NCBI RefSeq assembly: GCF_000430665.1 | Contig: NZ_AUML01000015.1 | Location: forward strand, 62,001-126,000 | DNA from: Aquimarina muelleri DSM 19832 | GTDB lineage: Bacteria; Bacteroidota; Bacteroidia; Flavobacteriales; Flavobacteriaceae | Direction: 5' to 3' | DNA length: 64,000 bases | Shown here: in pieces, positions 52,213-62,037 of the stretch | How positions within the stretch are numbered: position 1 is the first letter of the stretch | Layout: each line of letters starts with the position of its first letter | The notes under the pieces: generated by a model | What the model saw: only the letters and a program-made list of their open reading frames with translations | What the model was told of the DNA's origin: nothing | The model's database searches: none | Made by a program: the position numbers and the translations under genes

Positions 52213-54408
52213 TTAATAACAATCCATTTTGAGTTGCCCTTTATTTTGATAATAACTCAATGGCTTGTGGTTTATTTTTTGGCAAATTTGATCTATGATC
52301 GCAATTACTTCCTTTTGCATAGCAACAGATCCGCAAATTAGTATTGCACCCTTTTTATCTAATGTTTTTGCAATAAAAGAACTGTTTCTTTTTAATAAAT
52401 GTTGCACATATATTTTTTCTTGTACTCTGGAATATGCAGGATAAAAATAAGCTGTTCCATTTTTTTTAATACTATTTTGAATTATTTCATGATACAATTC
52501 AATAGATTCTTCATTTCTTCCTCCCCAAAATAAATGAGATTTTATTTTTTTATTTGTATTTATCATTCCTAAAAAGGGAGCTATACCAGTTCCATTTGCG
52601 ATCATGATAACTTCTGTTGCCCAGACAGGAAAGTTAAAATCAGGATTTCGTTTTATCGAAGCTTTAATAATGTCATTTTTATTAAGTTTACTAAAGTAGG
52701 TCGAACATACTCCAAACTCATGTTTTTTTACACTTAGAAGAATGTCTCCATCAATTTTTCCAATAGAGTATAAGCGTTCTATAGGATCATTTTCTGGATA
52801 AAAACTCAATAAATCTCCTGACATAAAAGATATTTTATTTTCAGAGCGTAAACGTATTAAAAATGTATCATCAGTATTTAATAAAGATCTACTCTCGACA
52901 GAAAAGGAGGATTCTTTTTTAGATTTATTTTTTTTAGGAGGTTCTTTTAATTGTATTGGTATGCCAGTATTTTTACTCCATTGTAAGGACCAGTTTTTAA
53001 AAGCTTCAAAAGATTGGTTATTTATTTTGTGTAGATCTAAAATAGACTTAAAAAGCATATTTGATTGCAAAGTTTTATCAATATCTATAGCATATTTACA
53101 AAAATCGGGATATGCCAGAGAACCAAAACCTACTACAGCATAAGAAATCTCTTTTGTAGGGATATTTTTTTTTAATAGAGTTATAAAGTTTTTTGCATTT
53201 GAAGGTGGTTCACCTTTGCCATAAGTAGCAGCAAATATGATAAGATGTTTTGCTTTTTTATATGAAGAGTATTTGTTTAATTCTGAAATGAAAACAGTTT
53301 TGTTTAGATCTAATAATGAGTTATAGAAAATTTTTGCAAGATCAAAAGTATTACCAGTTTCAGAACCTACTAAAATAATGTATTCAGATTTATCTTTAGA
53401 GTAAACATTTTTGAGAATGGAACTCTTCTTTCTCCGTTTTAGAGTCATCAAAAATCCTGAATAGATAAAAAATAAAATAGAACAACATACGATCCCTAAA
53501 ATTATAGACCATAAAATACTGCCTTGTCCGGTATGAAGTATGAGGCTCCAGTGAGAAGCAAGTTTAACAAAAGGATACTCTATTGTACTTAATATTTGAC
53601 CTGTAAATTGATTGATAATAAGTTCTTTGTTGGATAGCTTCACATTAAAATAATCTTCTGGATCATCAGAAAACGGGAATTCAACAGCTCTAAGATTTTT
53701 TAGTGTTACTTGATTAAAAATTATAAAATCTTTAATTTGTTTTTTTGGAGTAGTTTTTATGTTTTCATAATCTATTTGATGTTCTGCTGTATGTGAGGGT
53801 AATAATGAGAATTTCTCTAAGGATAAATATACTCCAGTGAAAGCTACTATAAGGATAGGGATTAGGGTTAACCTGCCTACTATTATATGGTAATATTGCT
53901 CAAAGTTTTCTTTTACAATTTTAGAAAAAAAACGATGAATGCCTTGTTGTCTTTTTATAATAAGTAATATACCTGTTATGGCTATTAAAAATAATATAAA
54001 GGATATAAGTCCAACAAAAAACCGTCCAGCACTTTTTAAGAAAAGAGAACGGTGCAGATTTGTTGCAAATTTAAAAATAGGTGCTTTTTCGATTATTTCA
54101 CCTATTTTTTCACCTGTTAAAGGGTTGATGTAAAAGGTTTCATTTTTTCCATCATTGGTAATGACAGAAGCAGAAACAAAGTCATTATTATCAACTTCAA
54201 TGGAGATTATTTCTTCATAGTGTTCTTGTAAAACAATTATAGTTTGAGCAAGTGTAATATTATTTGAACTACCTATAGAATAAGGTTGTAATTGATTCGA
54301 TATAGGTTCGAATGCCAAAATAATACCTGTTATAGATGCGATTATTATAAAAATGAAAGAAGATATAGCCAAAGCTAAGTGGCTATATCTCCAAATTGAA
54401 ATGGTCAT
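52213..54408 (-). CDS. PepSY-TM / flavodoxin / ferredoxin-NADP reductase fusion
   Basis: 731 residues. N-terminal PepSY-associated membrane part with four helices (first about 10-31; last about 300-322) and conserved His (HRSLF, HWSLILHTGQG) of the kind that binds haem in membrane reductases. Then a flavodoxin domain about 340-490 (GSETGNTFDLAK FMN loop, AATYGKGEPPSNAK) and a CysJ-like FAD/NADPH domain about 505-731 (RLYSIGK, GVCSTYFSKL, MIANGTGIAPFLGMI, FWGGRNEESIELY). Electrons would run NADPH-FAD-FMN-membrane haem, suggesting a ferric-chelate or haem reductase for iron release. Last gene of the five-gene iron operon, 11 bp behind DUF2271. Confidence 0.88.
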   Translation of the reverse strand: MTISIWRYSHLALAISSFIFIIIASITGIILAFEPISNQLQPYSIGSSNNITLAQTIIVLQEHYEEIISIEVDNNDFVSASVITNDGKNETFYINPLTGEKIGEIIEKAPIFKFATNLHRSLFLKSAGRFFVGLISFILFLIAITGILLIIKRQQGIHRFFSKIVKENFEQYYHIIVGRLTLIPILIVAFTGVYLSLEKFSLLPSHTAEHQIDYENIKTTPKKQIKDFIIFNQVTLKNLRAVEFPFSDDPEDYFNVKLSNKELIINQFTGQILSTIEYPFVKLASHWSLILHTGQGSILWSIILGIVCCSILFFIYSGFLMTLKRRKKSSILKNVYSKDKSEYIILVGSETGNTFDLAKIFYNSLLDLNKTVFISELNKYSSYKKAKHLIIFAATYGKGEPPSNAKNFITLLKKNIPTKEISYAVVGFGSLAYPDFCKYAIDIDKTLQSNMLFKSILDLHKINNQSFEAFKNWSLQWSKNTGIPIQLKEPPKKNKSKKESSFSVESRSLLNTDDTFLIRLRSENKISFMSGDLLSFYPENDPIERLYSIGKIDGDILLSVKKHEFGVCSTYFSKLNKNDIIKASIKRNPDFNFPVWATEVIMIANGTGIAPFLGMINTNKKIKSHLFWGGRNEESIELYHEIIQNSIKKNGTAYFYPAYSRVQEKIYVQHLLKRNSSFIAKTLDKKGAILICGSVAMQKEVIAIIDQICQKINHKPLSYYQNKGQLKMDCY

Positions 54409-54419
54409 TTAGTTATTTA

Positions 54420-54914
54420 TTATTGAGGCATCATACGAACGTAACGTATAAAACCTGTTCCTTCAACTTTACTTTTTACAGTTTGAGATGTTAGATCAAA
54501 CTCAACATCCTTTATATAGTATTCTTGATCTTCTACTGCGGATTCAAAACGTATTTTGTAACCAGTATCAATTTTGTTAGCTTCAATTTCAATAATACTT
54601 ATAGTTCGTCCACCACCACTTACGGTTGCTCCAGTGATAGCATCTATGTTTAGGCGTTTTTTTCCATAAAATTTCCACCAATTTATAATATCATGATACC
54701 ATTCTTCGTCATCACCTTGTACAAATAGCGTTTTTTCATAATTCCCTTCAGGGTTAATTAATGAAATAACAATATATGCACCTTCACCAGTATAATTAGT
54801 CATCTGTATCATACATTTATAGGTGTTTTTTTCTGAAATATTTGTGAAACCAAATAAGGCAAAAATTGCAAATATAAATATTGGGAATGTTTTAAAAATG
54901 AGTGATTTTTTCAT
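54420..54914 (-). CDS. DUF2271 exported protein
   Basis: 164 residues with a Sec signal peptide (about 1-25, FALFGFTNIS). The body fits DUF2271: YKCMIQMTNYTGEGAYIVISLINPEGNYEKTLFVQGDDEEWYHDIINWW, ITGATVSGGGRTI and the C-terminal YIRYVRMMPQ-like end. DUF2271 genes usually adjoin PepSY-membrane reductases, as here (11 bp gap downstream, 1 bp gap to the ankyrin gene). The GATVSGGG stretch recalls FMN-attachment motifs (D/S-GAT-x-S/T) of FMN-binding proteins, but it is not a full match. Likely periplasmic partner of the reductase; function unproven. Confidence 0.85.
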   Translation of the reverse strand: MKKSLIFKTFPIFIFAIFALFGFTNISEKNTYKCMIQMTNYTGEGAYIVISLINPEGNYEKTLFVQGDDEEWYHDIINWWKFYGKKRLNIDAITGATVSGGGRTISIIEIEANKIDTGYKIRFESAVEDQEYYIKDVEFDLTSQTVKSKVEGTGFIRYVRMMPQ

Positions 54915-54915
54915 C

Positions 54916-56415
54916 TTATTTTAAAAATTTTATATCTACATTATTTTCTTTCAATATTTCATTTTCACTAGCTAAATCAAATACAGATTCGTCAAAGCTT
55001 GTTTTGATAGTTTTATCTGCACCTATGGATAATAGATATTTTAAGATTATATCATTTTTAGCCATCATTGCTGCTTTATGCAAAGTAGTAATGCCTTCTA
55101 AGTTTTTGGTATTGATGTCTATCTTATAACCATAACCATTTATCATTTTTAGTAACTCTAGATTGTTTTTTTCTATGGCTAAATGATAGAGTGTATTTCC
55201 ATTTTGTTGAGGTTTAGAAATATCAATTCTTTTTTTAGTTAAAATTTCTTTTTTCTTTTTAAACTCATCTATTTTGTTAGGGTCATACGACTCTATTAAA
55301 TAAGTGCCTAAATGATTTCCTTTAGAGTCAATTACGTTTACATCAGCATTTTGATCAATTAAAAAATTAATTACATCCAGGGTGTTATTTTTTAGGGCAT
55401 TTGTTAATGCAGAATGACCATCTTGATTAACAGCGTTTAGATCTTTAGTGTTTTTTGCTATTAATTTTATAACATCTAATGAGTTACTATGAGCAGCATT
55501 TAATAAGGGAGTATTTCCTTTGTTATCTGGTTGGTTAACATTGATATTTTTGTTTAAAAAGTAATTAAAAACATCAATATCTTTATTACTATAAGCTAAA
55601 TTATGCAGGGGTGTAACACCATTTTTATTAGTAATGTTAGGTTCGATACCTAAACTTTCGAGATATGTAAAAAATGCTAACGAATTAGATCCTTTTCTGG
55701 TACCTTGACTAGCAAAAATCATGGCATTTCCACCTTTTTTGTTAAGTTCTTTATAGGAAACTTTCTTTTTTATTAATAAATCGAGCATTTCTTTATTGCC
55801 TGTGCGCGCAGTATAGTTAAAAACACCATTTCCATCATTGTCTGTACTGTGCAGATCTAATCCTTTAGAAATGAAGTAATCTATTAATGTAAAGTTTTTT
55901 AAGTATGGAGTTAATAATAATAATGCATTTGCTCCATGTTCATCTTTATCGGTTTTTATATCAATTCCATTTTTAATACATAGCTCATAAATCTCTTTAT
56001 TAGTCTGACCAGCAGCAGCAGCAAAGGTTAGTACCGAAAAGTTATGAGAATCTTTTAAATCCATTCTGGCATTATTGGCTATTAAATGTTTCATTAATTC
56101 AACATTGTTAGCATAAGCAGCCCAAAAAACATATGTTCTTTTATCGTGGGTTAATTTATTAACATCATTTCCTTTTTTAGATAGTAAATGTATTATGGAT
56201 GTATTGGAAGCTTTTTCTAAAGTGGCATAAACTACAGCATCAAATCCATAAGGATTTAATGCTGATGGGTTGTTGCCTTCTGTTATTTTTTGCTCTATGA
56301 TTTCAATACTCGGGTTTGTTTTCCAGAAATCTCTTTCAAAAAAAATATTTTTGGTTTGAGCTTGTAGCATGTTTATAAACAAAACAAAAGCAACTATTAT
56401 TTTTATTCTACTCAT
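54916..56415 (-). CDS. Exported ankyrin-repeat protein
   Basis: 499 residues. Signal peptide about 1-19 (VAFVLFINMLQAQ), then about 12 to 13 ankyrin repeats with recurring T-P-L-H/N and A-x-x-G-N motifs (GVTPLHNLAYSNKDIDVFNYFL, GNTPLLNAAHSNSLDVIKLI, GHSALTNALKNNTLDVINFLI, GITTLHKAAMMAKNDIILKYLL). It should therefore sit in the periplasm or be surface-attached and bind a protein partner. It is inside the iron operon, 11 bp after the TonB receptor and 1 bp before DUF2271, so the partner is probably one of them. Confidence 0.9.
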   Translation of the reverse strand: MSRIKIIVAFVLFINMLQAQTKNIFFERDFWKTNPSIEIIEQKITEGNNPSALNPYGFDAVVYATLEKASNTSIIHLLSKKGNDVNKLTHDKRTYVFWAAYANNVELMKHLIANNARMDLKDSHNFSVLTFAAAAGQTNKEIYELCIKNGIDIKTDKDEHGANALLLLTPYLKNFTLIDYFISKGLDLHSTDNDGNGVFNYTARTGNKEMLDLLIKKKVSYKELNKKGGNAMIFASQGTRKGSNSLAFFTYLESLGIEPNITNKNGVTPLHNLAYSNKDIDVFNYFLNKNINVNQPDNKGNTPLLNAAHSNSLDVIKLIAKNTKDLNAVNQDGHSALTNALKNNTLDVINFLIDQNADVNVIDSKGNHLGTYLIESYDPNKIDEFKKKKEILTKKRIDISKPQQNGNTLYHLAIEKNNLELLKMINGYGYKIDINTKNLEGITTLHKAAMMAKNDIILKYLLSIGADKTIKTSFDESVFDLASENEILKENNVDIKFLK

Positions 56416-56426
56416 TTTTTTAAATA

Positions 56427-58862
56427 TTAAAATTTATATCTTAATGTTGTTCCAAATGTTGCAGGCTGTATTCTGTTTAGGTAAACAGTTCTATAGGCGT
56501 TAAATCCTGTTTCATTAAATACATTGTTTGCAAAAACATCCAGACTTACTTTATTATTAAATTGGTAAGACGCTTGTATGTTTACTGTTGTATATGCTTT
56601 TAAATCAAAGGGTTTAACTCCAGGAACTACACCGTTATGGGTGTAATTTCTTGACCATACATTATGAGGTCTTTCGCCTAAATAATAAGCTCCAGCGCCC
56701 AAAGATAAACCTTTTAATGATTTATCAAATCTGTAACGAGCCCAGAAATTAGCAGTATGTTTAGGAGTATTTATAGGGCTAGAATTATAGTAATAAGATA
56801 CGTGATCTTTGTATTTAGCGTCTAGATAAGAGTATCCACCTATTATTTCTAAATTTGGCAATATTCGACCAATTAGCTCTACTTCAATTCCATTTCTTGT
56901 ATCTTCTCCTCCTTTTAAATAGTAGCCCAAGAAATTACCTGCAGGATCGATTGCTTGTAGATTTAAGTTTTTACTACTTGTTAAAAAGTAAGTAATATTA
57001 AAGCGTAAAGCTTTGTTTAGCCAGTTTGATTTAACTCCTGTTTCAAATTGATCCCATCTTTCTGTACCTAGTTCTTTACCATTAATGTCTCTATAAAAAG
57101 AAGTCATAGGGTTAGAACTACTGGCGTAAGATCCAAATATAATTATGTTTTCGTTAGGCTTTATATTTATTCCGGCTAACGGGTTGATAGCATCATCCCG
57201 TTTTGCACCGGTTAAGCTACGACCAATAAAATTACCTTTTGTTCTTTCTAAGGATGTATATCGCAACCCAAAAAATACATCAGCCCACTTTGTGAAGGAT
57301 ATTTTATCTTGAATAGTAAAACCGTAAGATTTTGTTTTAGAGCCTGAAGCTCCTGCTGGATTTAGCTCTAATGATATGCTTGATGGTAAAACATTATTGA
57401 TAGGTTGAGTTACATCTATGATGTCTACATAAGTATTATCATCTGGATAATTAGTTGTGTATGCAGTGTTATCAAAAGTTGTATTTCTGTAATCTACACC
57501 TACTTGAAATGTATGTGTTAAAAACCCAGTTTTAATATCTTTACCAACTAAATCTATCTGTAATACACTGTTTTTATCGCTTCTTCCGTTACCAGAATAT
57601 TCTCTATATCTTTGGGTGTTAGTCAACTCAGGTAGCCCTGATCTTCCTCCTCCTTCAAAAGCATAAGATGCCTCTGAGTAAGTTTCTAGGTCAGAAACAA
57701 AATAACCAGCTTTTACAGTTACATTGTTATTTATTTCTCTTTCAAATCTTACAGCATAAGTACTATTTACAGAAGTGTACCTGTCTGATTCAAAACCTAG
57801 AAATTTTGAGCCAGATAATTTCAAGATATTATTGGTGCTGTAGTCTCCTAGATTGATAGTACCTTGATCGGGAGTCGTACTATCATCGGTATAATCCATT
57901 TCTAAAAAGATAGAAGTTTTATCATCTGGTTTCCATGCAAGTGATGGGTTGATGTAAAAACGTTCGGAGTTTACTTTTGCTCTATAACTATCGGCTCTAT
58001 CGTATGAACCAGCTACTCTAAAAGCAATTGTTTTTTCTTTATTCAGAGGGCCATAAAAATCAAAAGTTGGACGTACTTTTCCATAACTACCAGCTCTTAA
58101 ACTTATTTCTCCACCGTTATAAAATTTGGGAGTTTTAGTAACCACATTAATTACTCCTCCAACAGAACCCAAATCACCTCCTAGCCCTTGGCTAATAGCA
58201 GAGATACCTTTTAGTACTTGAATGTTGTCTACACCAGCCATGTCAGTAATAACTCCAACTCCTCTAAAGTCAGAATTAATTCTAACGCCATTTTTTAATA
58301 ATGGAATACCTCTGTAACCTCTTAAAGACATACTCTCTCTAATGTTTCCATACGTAGAAAATGTATATACACCCGCTACGTTTTTGGTAACCTCACTAAG
58401 TGTAAGGGCATTTTGTTGATCAATAAGCTTATTCGATAAAATCGAAATACTTTGTAATTGTTCATTAGGCTTTAGAGGAAGTCTTGTTAATGTTTCCAGT
58501 TTTTCGGCTCTTTTTTCTCTTGACCCAAAAAGTTCAACTTCTTCTAATTGAGTGTTGTTTTCCAGAATAAAAGTAATGTTTGATATGTTTCCGGTTACTT
58601 CAATACTTTTTTTCATTTCTGCATAACCTACAGCACTAGCACTAATTTTGTAATTTGAATAAGGTACATTTTCAATTATAAAAGTACCATCTTCTTGTGC
58701 TTGAGTACCTAGTCCAATACCTTTAAGCGATACATTGGCATAGGGGATAGGTTCATTGAATCCATTTTTTACAACTCCTTGTAGAATTGCTTGACTATAC
58801 ATAAAATTTATACTACTAAGTAGTAATAATAATAATAAGGGTAATTTTTTATAAACTGACAT
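56427..58862 (-). CDS. TonB-dependent receptor (siderophore/iron type)
   Basis: 811 residues. Signal peptide about 1-23, a carboxypeptidase-D-like domain about 27-110 (GVVKNGFNEPIPYANVSLKGIGLG), a plug about 125-240 (LSEVTKNVAGVYTFSTYGNIRESMSLRGYRG, GGVINVVTKTP) and a 22-strand barrel ending in TTLRYKF. The plug and barrel style (RGVGVITDMAGVDNIQVLKG, AINPLAGINIKPNENI) follows FhuA/FecA-type siderophore receptors rather than SusC. Imports an iron chelate across the outer membrane with TonB energy. Second gene in the iron operon. Confidence 0.93.
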   Translation of the reverse strand: MSVYKKLPLLLLLLLSSINFMYSQAILQGVVKNGFNEPIPYANVSLKGIGLGTQAQEDGTFIIENVPYSNYKISASAVGYAEMKKSIEVTGNISNITFILENNTQLEEVELFGSREKRAEKLETLTRLPLKPNEQLQSISILSNKLIDQQNALTLSEVTKNVAGVYTFSTYGNIRESMSLRGYRGIPLLKNGVRINSDFRGVGVITDMAGVDNIQVLKGISAISQGLGGDLGSVGGVINVVTKTPKFYNGGEISLRAGSYGKVRPTFDFYGPLNKEKTIAFRVAGSYDRADSYRAKVNSERFYINPSLAWKPDDKTSIFLEMDYTDDSTTPDQGTINLGDYSTNNILKLSGSKFLGFESDRYTSVNSTYAVRFEREINNNVTVKAGYFVSDLETYSEASYAFEGGGRSGLPELTNTQRYREYSGNGRSDKNSVLQIDLVGKDIKTGFLTHTFQVGVDYRNTTFDNTAYTTNYPDDNTYVDIIDVTQPINNVLPSSISLELNPAGASGSKTKSYGFTIQDKISFTKWADVFFGLRYTSLERTKGNFIGRSLTGAKRDDAINPLAGINIKPNENIIIFGSYASSSNPMTSFYRDINGKELGTERWDQFETGVKSNWLNKALRFNITYFLTSSKNLNLQAIDPAGNFLGYYLKGGEDTRNGIEVELIGRILPNLEIIGGYSYLDAKYKDHVSYYYNSSPINTPKHTANFWARYRFDKSLKGLSLGAGAYYLGERPHNVWSRNYTHNGVVPGVKPFDLKAYTTVNIQASYQFNNKVSLDVFANNVFNETGFNAYRTVYLNRIQPATFGTTLRYKF

Positions 58863-58892
58863 GTGATTGTGCTTTTATTGGTTTTATGGTTA

Positions 58893-59798
58893 TTATTGTG
58901 TTACAAAAGATTCTATAACTTTATTAACATCTTCTTTTTTAGTGTATTCTTCAGAAAATAAGTACTTGTAAAGTGCTTTGTTATCTACTTTAGCTTTTAG
59001 TTTCAAATCGAAATTTCGGGCATAAACCTCTTCCCATTTGTTACGAACCAAAGCCCATTTTTCATTGTTTTCTTTCCACCAATCCGTAGCAGCTTTACAT
59101 TTACTGTCGTCTACTTTTATATATGTGTTATATCCTTTTTCTTTAGCTAAGATTATATCTTCTTTAGCTTCCTCACGTATTACTTTATCATTGTTTTGAT
59201 CATGAACCCAACCATTTTTGGTAATCTCATGCCTATTTCTTCTAACAGTTATATTGTAATCATTTCTCTGTGTGTATTCTCTTCTCGGTAAAGGAGCATC
59301 TGTTGTGTTTTCCCAAAAACTTTTTCCATCCACGTGTACCCAAGTTGCAGAACCTTCATAGCGAGGGCTATCATCTACTTGAAATACCTTTTGTGTCCAT
59401 TGCCCGTTTACTTCGGATTCAGATTTTTTCTCGTAGTTCCATGAATTATCTCCATTAAACATATAAAAATCGGTGTTTTGGAATATCCAATCTTGTCTCC
59501 AATGTTTTACAATGTGTGGTTTTGATGGATCTCCAACCTGTAATAAATGCTGAATAGAAATTTTATTTTTATCCTCTTCAATTAACTGAGCCCATTCTAA
59601 TGCTTTAGCAATTTTTGTTGTTGAAGGCTTATAAAGCGAATCATTACTATATCTAAAAGTTTCTGCAAAATTGAAAGTTACCTCATAGCAGCCGCACATT
59701 TTTTTTATAGCATTTTTATCTTCAGCTTTTTTGCTCTGTGCATTCGTAGTAAATACAAATACTAACAGCACAAGTGACGAAATCTTAAATCGTTTCAT
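58893..59798 (-). CDS. DUF6607-like exported protein
   Basis: 301 residues with a Sec signal (about 1-20, FVFTTNAQ). The mature part starts IKKMCGCYEVTFNFAETF and is rich in Trp and charged residues (KHWRQDWIFQNTDFYMFNGDNSWNYE, GQWTQKVFQVDDSPRYEGSATWVHVDGKSFW). The sequence matches my memory of DUF6607, a Bacteroidota family found with iron-uptake genes; no biochemical function known. First gene of the iron operon, 30 bp ahead of the TonB receptor, and divergent from the second receptor gene over a palindromic operator. Confidence 0.75.
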   Translation of the reverse strand: MKRFKISSLVLLVFVFTTNAQSKKAEDKNAIKKMCGCYEVTFNFAETFRYSNDSLYKPSTTKIAKALEWAQLIEEDKNKISIQHLLQVGDPSKPHIVKHWRQDWIFQNTDFYMFNGDNSWNYEKKSESEVNGQWTQKVFQVDDSPRYEGSATWVHVDGKSFWENTTDAPLPRREYTQRNDYNITVRRNRHEITKNGWVHDQNNDKVIREEAKEDIILAKEKGYNTYIKVDDSKCKAATDWWKENNEKWALVRNKWEEVYARNFDLKLKAKVDNKALYKYLFSEEYTKKEDVNKVIESFVTQ

Positions 59799-59824
59799 TT
59801 TTGAATATTTTAAAAATTATCAAT

Positions 59825-59851
59825 CCTTATTTAGATTGAATTAAAATAAGG
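59825..59851. promoter_or_regulatory. 27-bp palindromic operator, possible Fur box
   Basis: CCTTATTT-ag-ATT-g-AAT-ta-AAATAAGG, 22 of 26 positions symmetric about the central G at 59838. It lies in the 81-bp gap between two divergent iron genes, directly upstream of the plus-strand -7 box at 59855-59862. Layout and A/T-rich symmetric build fit an iron-dependent repressor site. Confidence 0.6.
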
Positions 59852-59854
59852 TAT

Positions 59855-59862
59855 TATATTTG
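59855..59862 (+). promoter_or_regulatory. -7 promoter box TATATTTG
   Basis: Exact TAnnTTTG match, 17 bp before the receptor ATG, next to the palindrome. Confidence 0.6.
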
Positions 59863-59879
59863 CTGCAAATTTATTAAGA

Positions 59880-62024
59880 ATGAATCTAAATAGAAACAGT
59901 TTTTTGTTTTATTTTTTATTATTTTTTTGCAACGTCATGTTTGCTCAACAAAAAGAAGTAAAAAAAGACTCTGTAATAGCAGAACAATTAGAAGAAGTTG
60001 TAGTTACGGGACAATACTCTCCGCAATCCATAAATAAGTCAGTTTTTGAAGTAAAAGTAATTAGTAGAGCTCAGATAGAACAGCAAGCAGGTAATAATCT
60101 TGCTGATGTGTTAAACCAAACATTAAATATTAATATTATACCAAGTGCGTCTACAGGAAAATCGGCGGTGCAATTATTTGGGTTAGATGGGCAATATTTT
60201 AAAATATTGATAGACAATGTTCCTGTAATTAATGATGAAGGTTTAGGAAATAACACAGATTTAACTCAGATGAACTTAGATGATATTCAACAAATTGAAA
60301 TTGTAGAGGGTTCTATGGGAGTACAATATGGGGCCAATGCAGTTTCTGGAGTTATTAATATTATTACCAAAAAAAACAGTAAATATCAATGGGAAATAAT
60401 GCCTTATATACAAGAAGAAACTGTTGGAGGTGAATATGGTTTGTTTGATAAAGGTAGACATATTCAGTCTATAAAAGTAGGTAGAAAAATTTCTAATAGT
60501 TGGTATGCCAATGCAATATATACAAGAAACGATTTTGCAGGTTTTTGGAACGATAAAAAAGGTAAATCTCATGATTTGAATGATGGTAAAAGAGGATACT
60601 CATGGCTACCAAAATTACAGAATACCGCCAAAGCTTTACTGACTTATAAAGGAGACAATGCTTTTAGAACCTTTTATAAGTTTGAATATTTTAATGAAAA
60701 CATTGATAGATATTCAGAACAGGTAAACCCTAATTATAATCCATCTACTCAAACCAGCGCTCCTATCGGAGATGACCTTGTTTTTACATCAGAGCGATTT
60801 TATCATCACCTCAATTTTTTAGGAAAATGGAGAGATGATTTTAATTATGATATTTCTTTATCGTATCAACAACAGAAAAGAAATGTAGAGACGTTTAAGT
60901 ATAGAATTAAAACTAAAGAAAAATTTGATGTAGAGAAATTTGAATATGAGTCTAGAAAAGCATTCTATTCCAGAGGCAATTTCAGCCATTTTTTGAAACA
61001 GGATTCTTTTGATTTCCAGTTCGGGTATGAAGTAAACCATATTGATGGTTATGCTTCCAGTGTATCTGGAAGTTTTGACGGAGAAAACATAAAAAGAGAA
61101 TTGGGATCTTATGATGTTTTTGGTTCTTCAGAAATTTATGTAAACGATAAATTTTCTATTCGTCCGGGAGCCAGGTTGTTAACTTCTTCAGTTTTTAATA
61201 CTCAAGCAGCTGTTTCATTAAGTGCTAAATACATTTTCAGGAATGAAGTAGAAATAAGAGGTGTGGTAGGCTCCTCCCCAAGATTACCAAATTATGGGGA
61301 GTTATACACTTATTTTGTAGATGCTAATCATGATGTAAGAGGTAATGAAAATTTAAAACCAGAACAAGGATCTTCTATTTTTGTGCATATAAAGAAAGGT
61401 TTTGATCTCACCAAGGATGGTACATCCAAACTATTAAGTAAGCTTTCTTTAAACTATTTAAATGTATCTGATCGAATCGAACTTACTGTGGTTAATCAAA
61501 TACCATTACAGTTTCAATATATCAATATAGATTCTTACCGAACTCTTGGAGCTTTTTTTAACAATACAATGAACTACAAAAACTTAAAAGCTAGTGCGGG
61601 AATTGGTTTTGCTGGAGAATCAAAAGTATTAGATAGTAAGGTGTTACATAATGATGATTATTTATATAGGATACAATTCAATGCAAATGCAGCATATTAT
61701 GCAAAGAGCTTGGGGATGATTTTTTCTACATATTATAAATACAATGGTCCTTCACAACAGTTTGTACAGCAGCAAAATGAAAATAATGAAACAGTACTGA
61801 TAAGAGGGAGACAAAGCGACTATAGTTGGTTGGATGCCTCTGTACGTAAAGATTTTTTAAATAAAAAGATACAGCTAACTCTTGGTGCTCGTAATCTTTT
61901 AGATATAACCGAAGTAAATACCACCGCCTTAGAAGGTGGTGCGCATTCTGGATCTCCATCAACCGTATTACTTGGTTATGGAAGGTCATATTTTTTTAAA
62001 CTAGTATATAACCTTAATTTTTAA
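59880..62024 (+). CDS. TonB-dependent receptor (HmuR-like, heme/iron)
   Basis: 714 residues. Signal peptide about 1-22, TonB-box-like EQLEEVVVTGQYSPQSINKS, plug about 50-160 (LADVLNQTLNINIIPSASTGKSAVQLFGLDGQYFKILIDNVPV, YGANAVSGVINIITKK), then a 22-strand barrel with the C-terminal TF-type end FFKLVYNLNF. No carboxypeptidase-D-like domain. It is followed 13 bp later by a HmuY-like lipoprotein gene, the arrangement of heme uptake loci, so heme or a heme-protein complex is the most likely ligand. Confidence 0.92.
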   Translation: MNLNRNSFLFYFLLFFCNVMFAQQKEVKKDSVIAEQLEEVVVTGQYSPQSINKSVFEVKVISRAQIEQQAGNNLADVLNQTLNINIIPSASTGKSAVQLFGLDGQYFKILIDNVPVINDEGLGNNTDLTQMNLDDIQQIEIVEGSMGVQYGANAVSGVINIITKKNSKYQWEIMPYIQEETVGGEYGLFDKGRHIQSIKVGRKISNSWYANAIYTRNDFAGFWNDKKGKSHDLNDGKRGYSWLPKLQNTAKALLTYKGDNAFRTFYKFEYFNENIDRYSEQVNPNYNPSTQTSAPIGDDLVFTSERFYHHLNFLGKWRDDFNYDISLSYQQQKRNVETFKYRIKTKEKFDVEKFEYESRKAFYSRGNFSHFLKQDSFDFQFGYEVNHIDGYASSVSGSFDGENIKRELGSYDVFGSSEIYVNDKFSIRPGARLLTSSVFNTQAAVSLSAKYIFRNEVEIRGVVGSSPRLPNYGELYTYFVDANHDVRGNENLKPEQGSSIFVHIKKGFDLTKDGTSKLLSKLSLNYLNVSDRIELTVVNQIPLQFQYINIDSYRTLGAFFNNTMNYKNLKASAGIGFAGESKVLDSKVLHNDDYLYRIQFNANAAYYAKSLGMIFSTYYKYNGPSQQFVQQQNENNETVLIRGRQSDYSWLDASVRKDFLNKKIQLTLGARNLLDITEVNTTALEGGAHSGSPSTVLLGYGRSYFFKLVYNLNF

Positions 62025-62037
62025 TTGACAAGTCACG

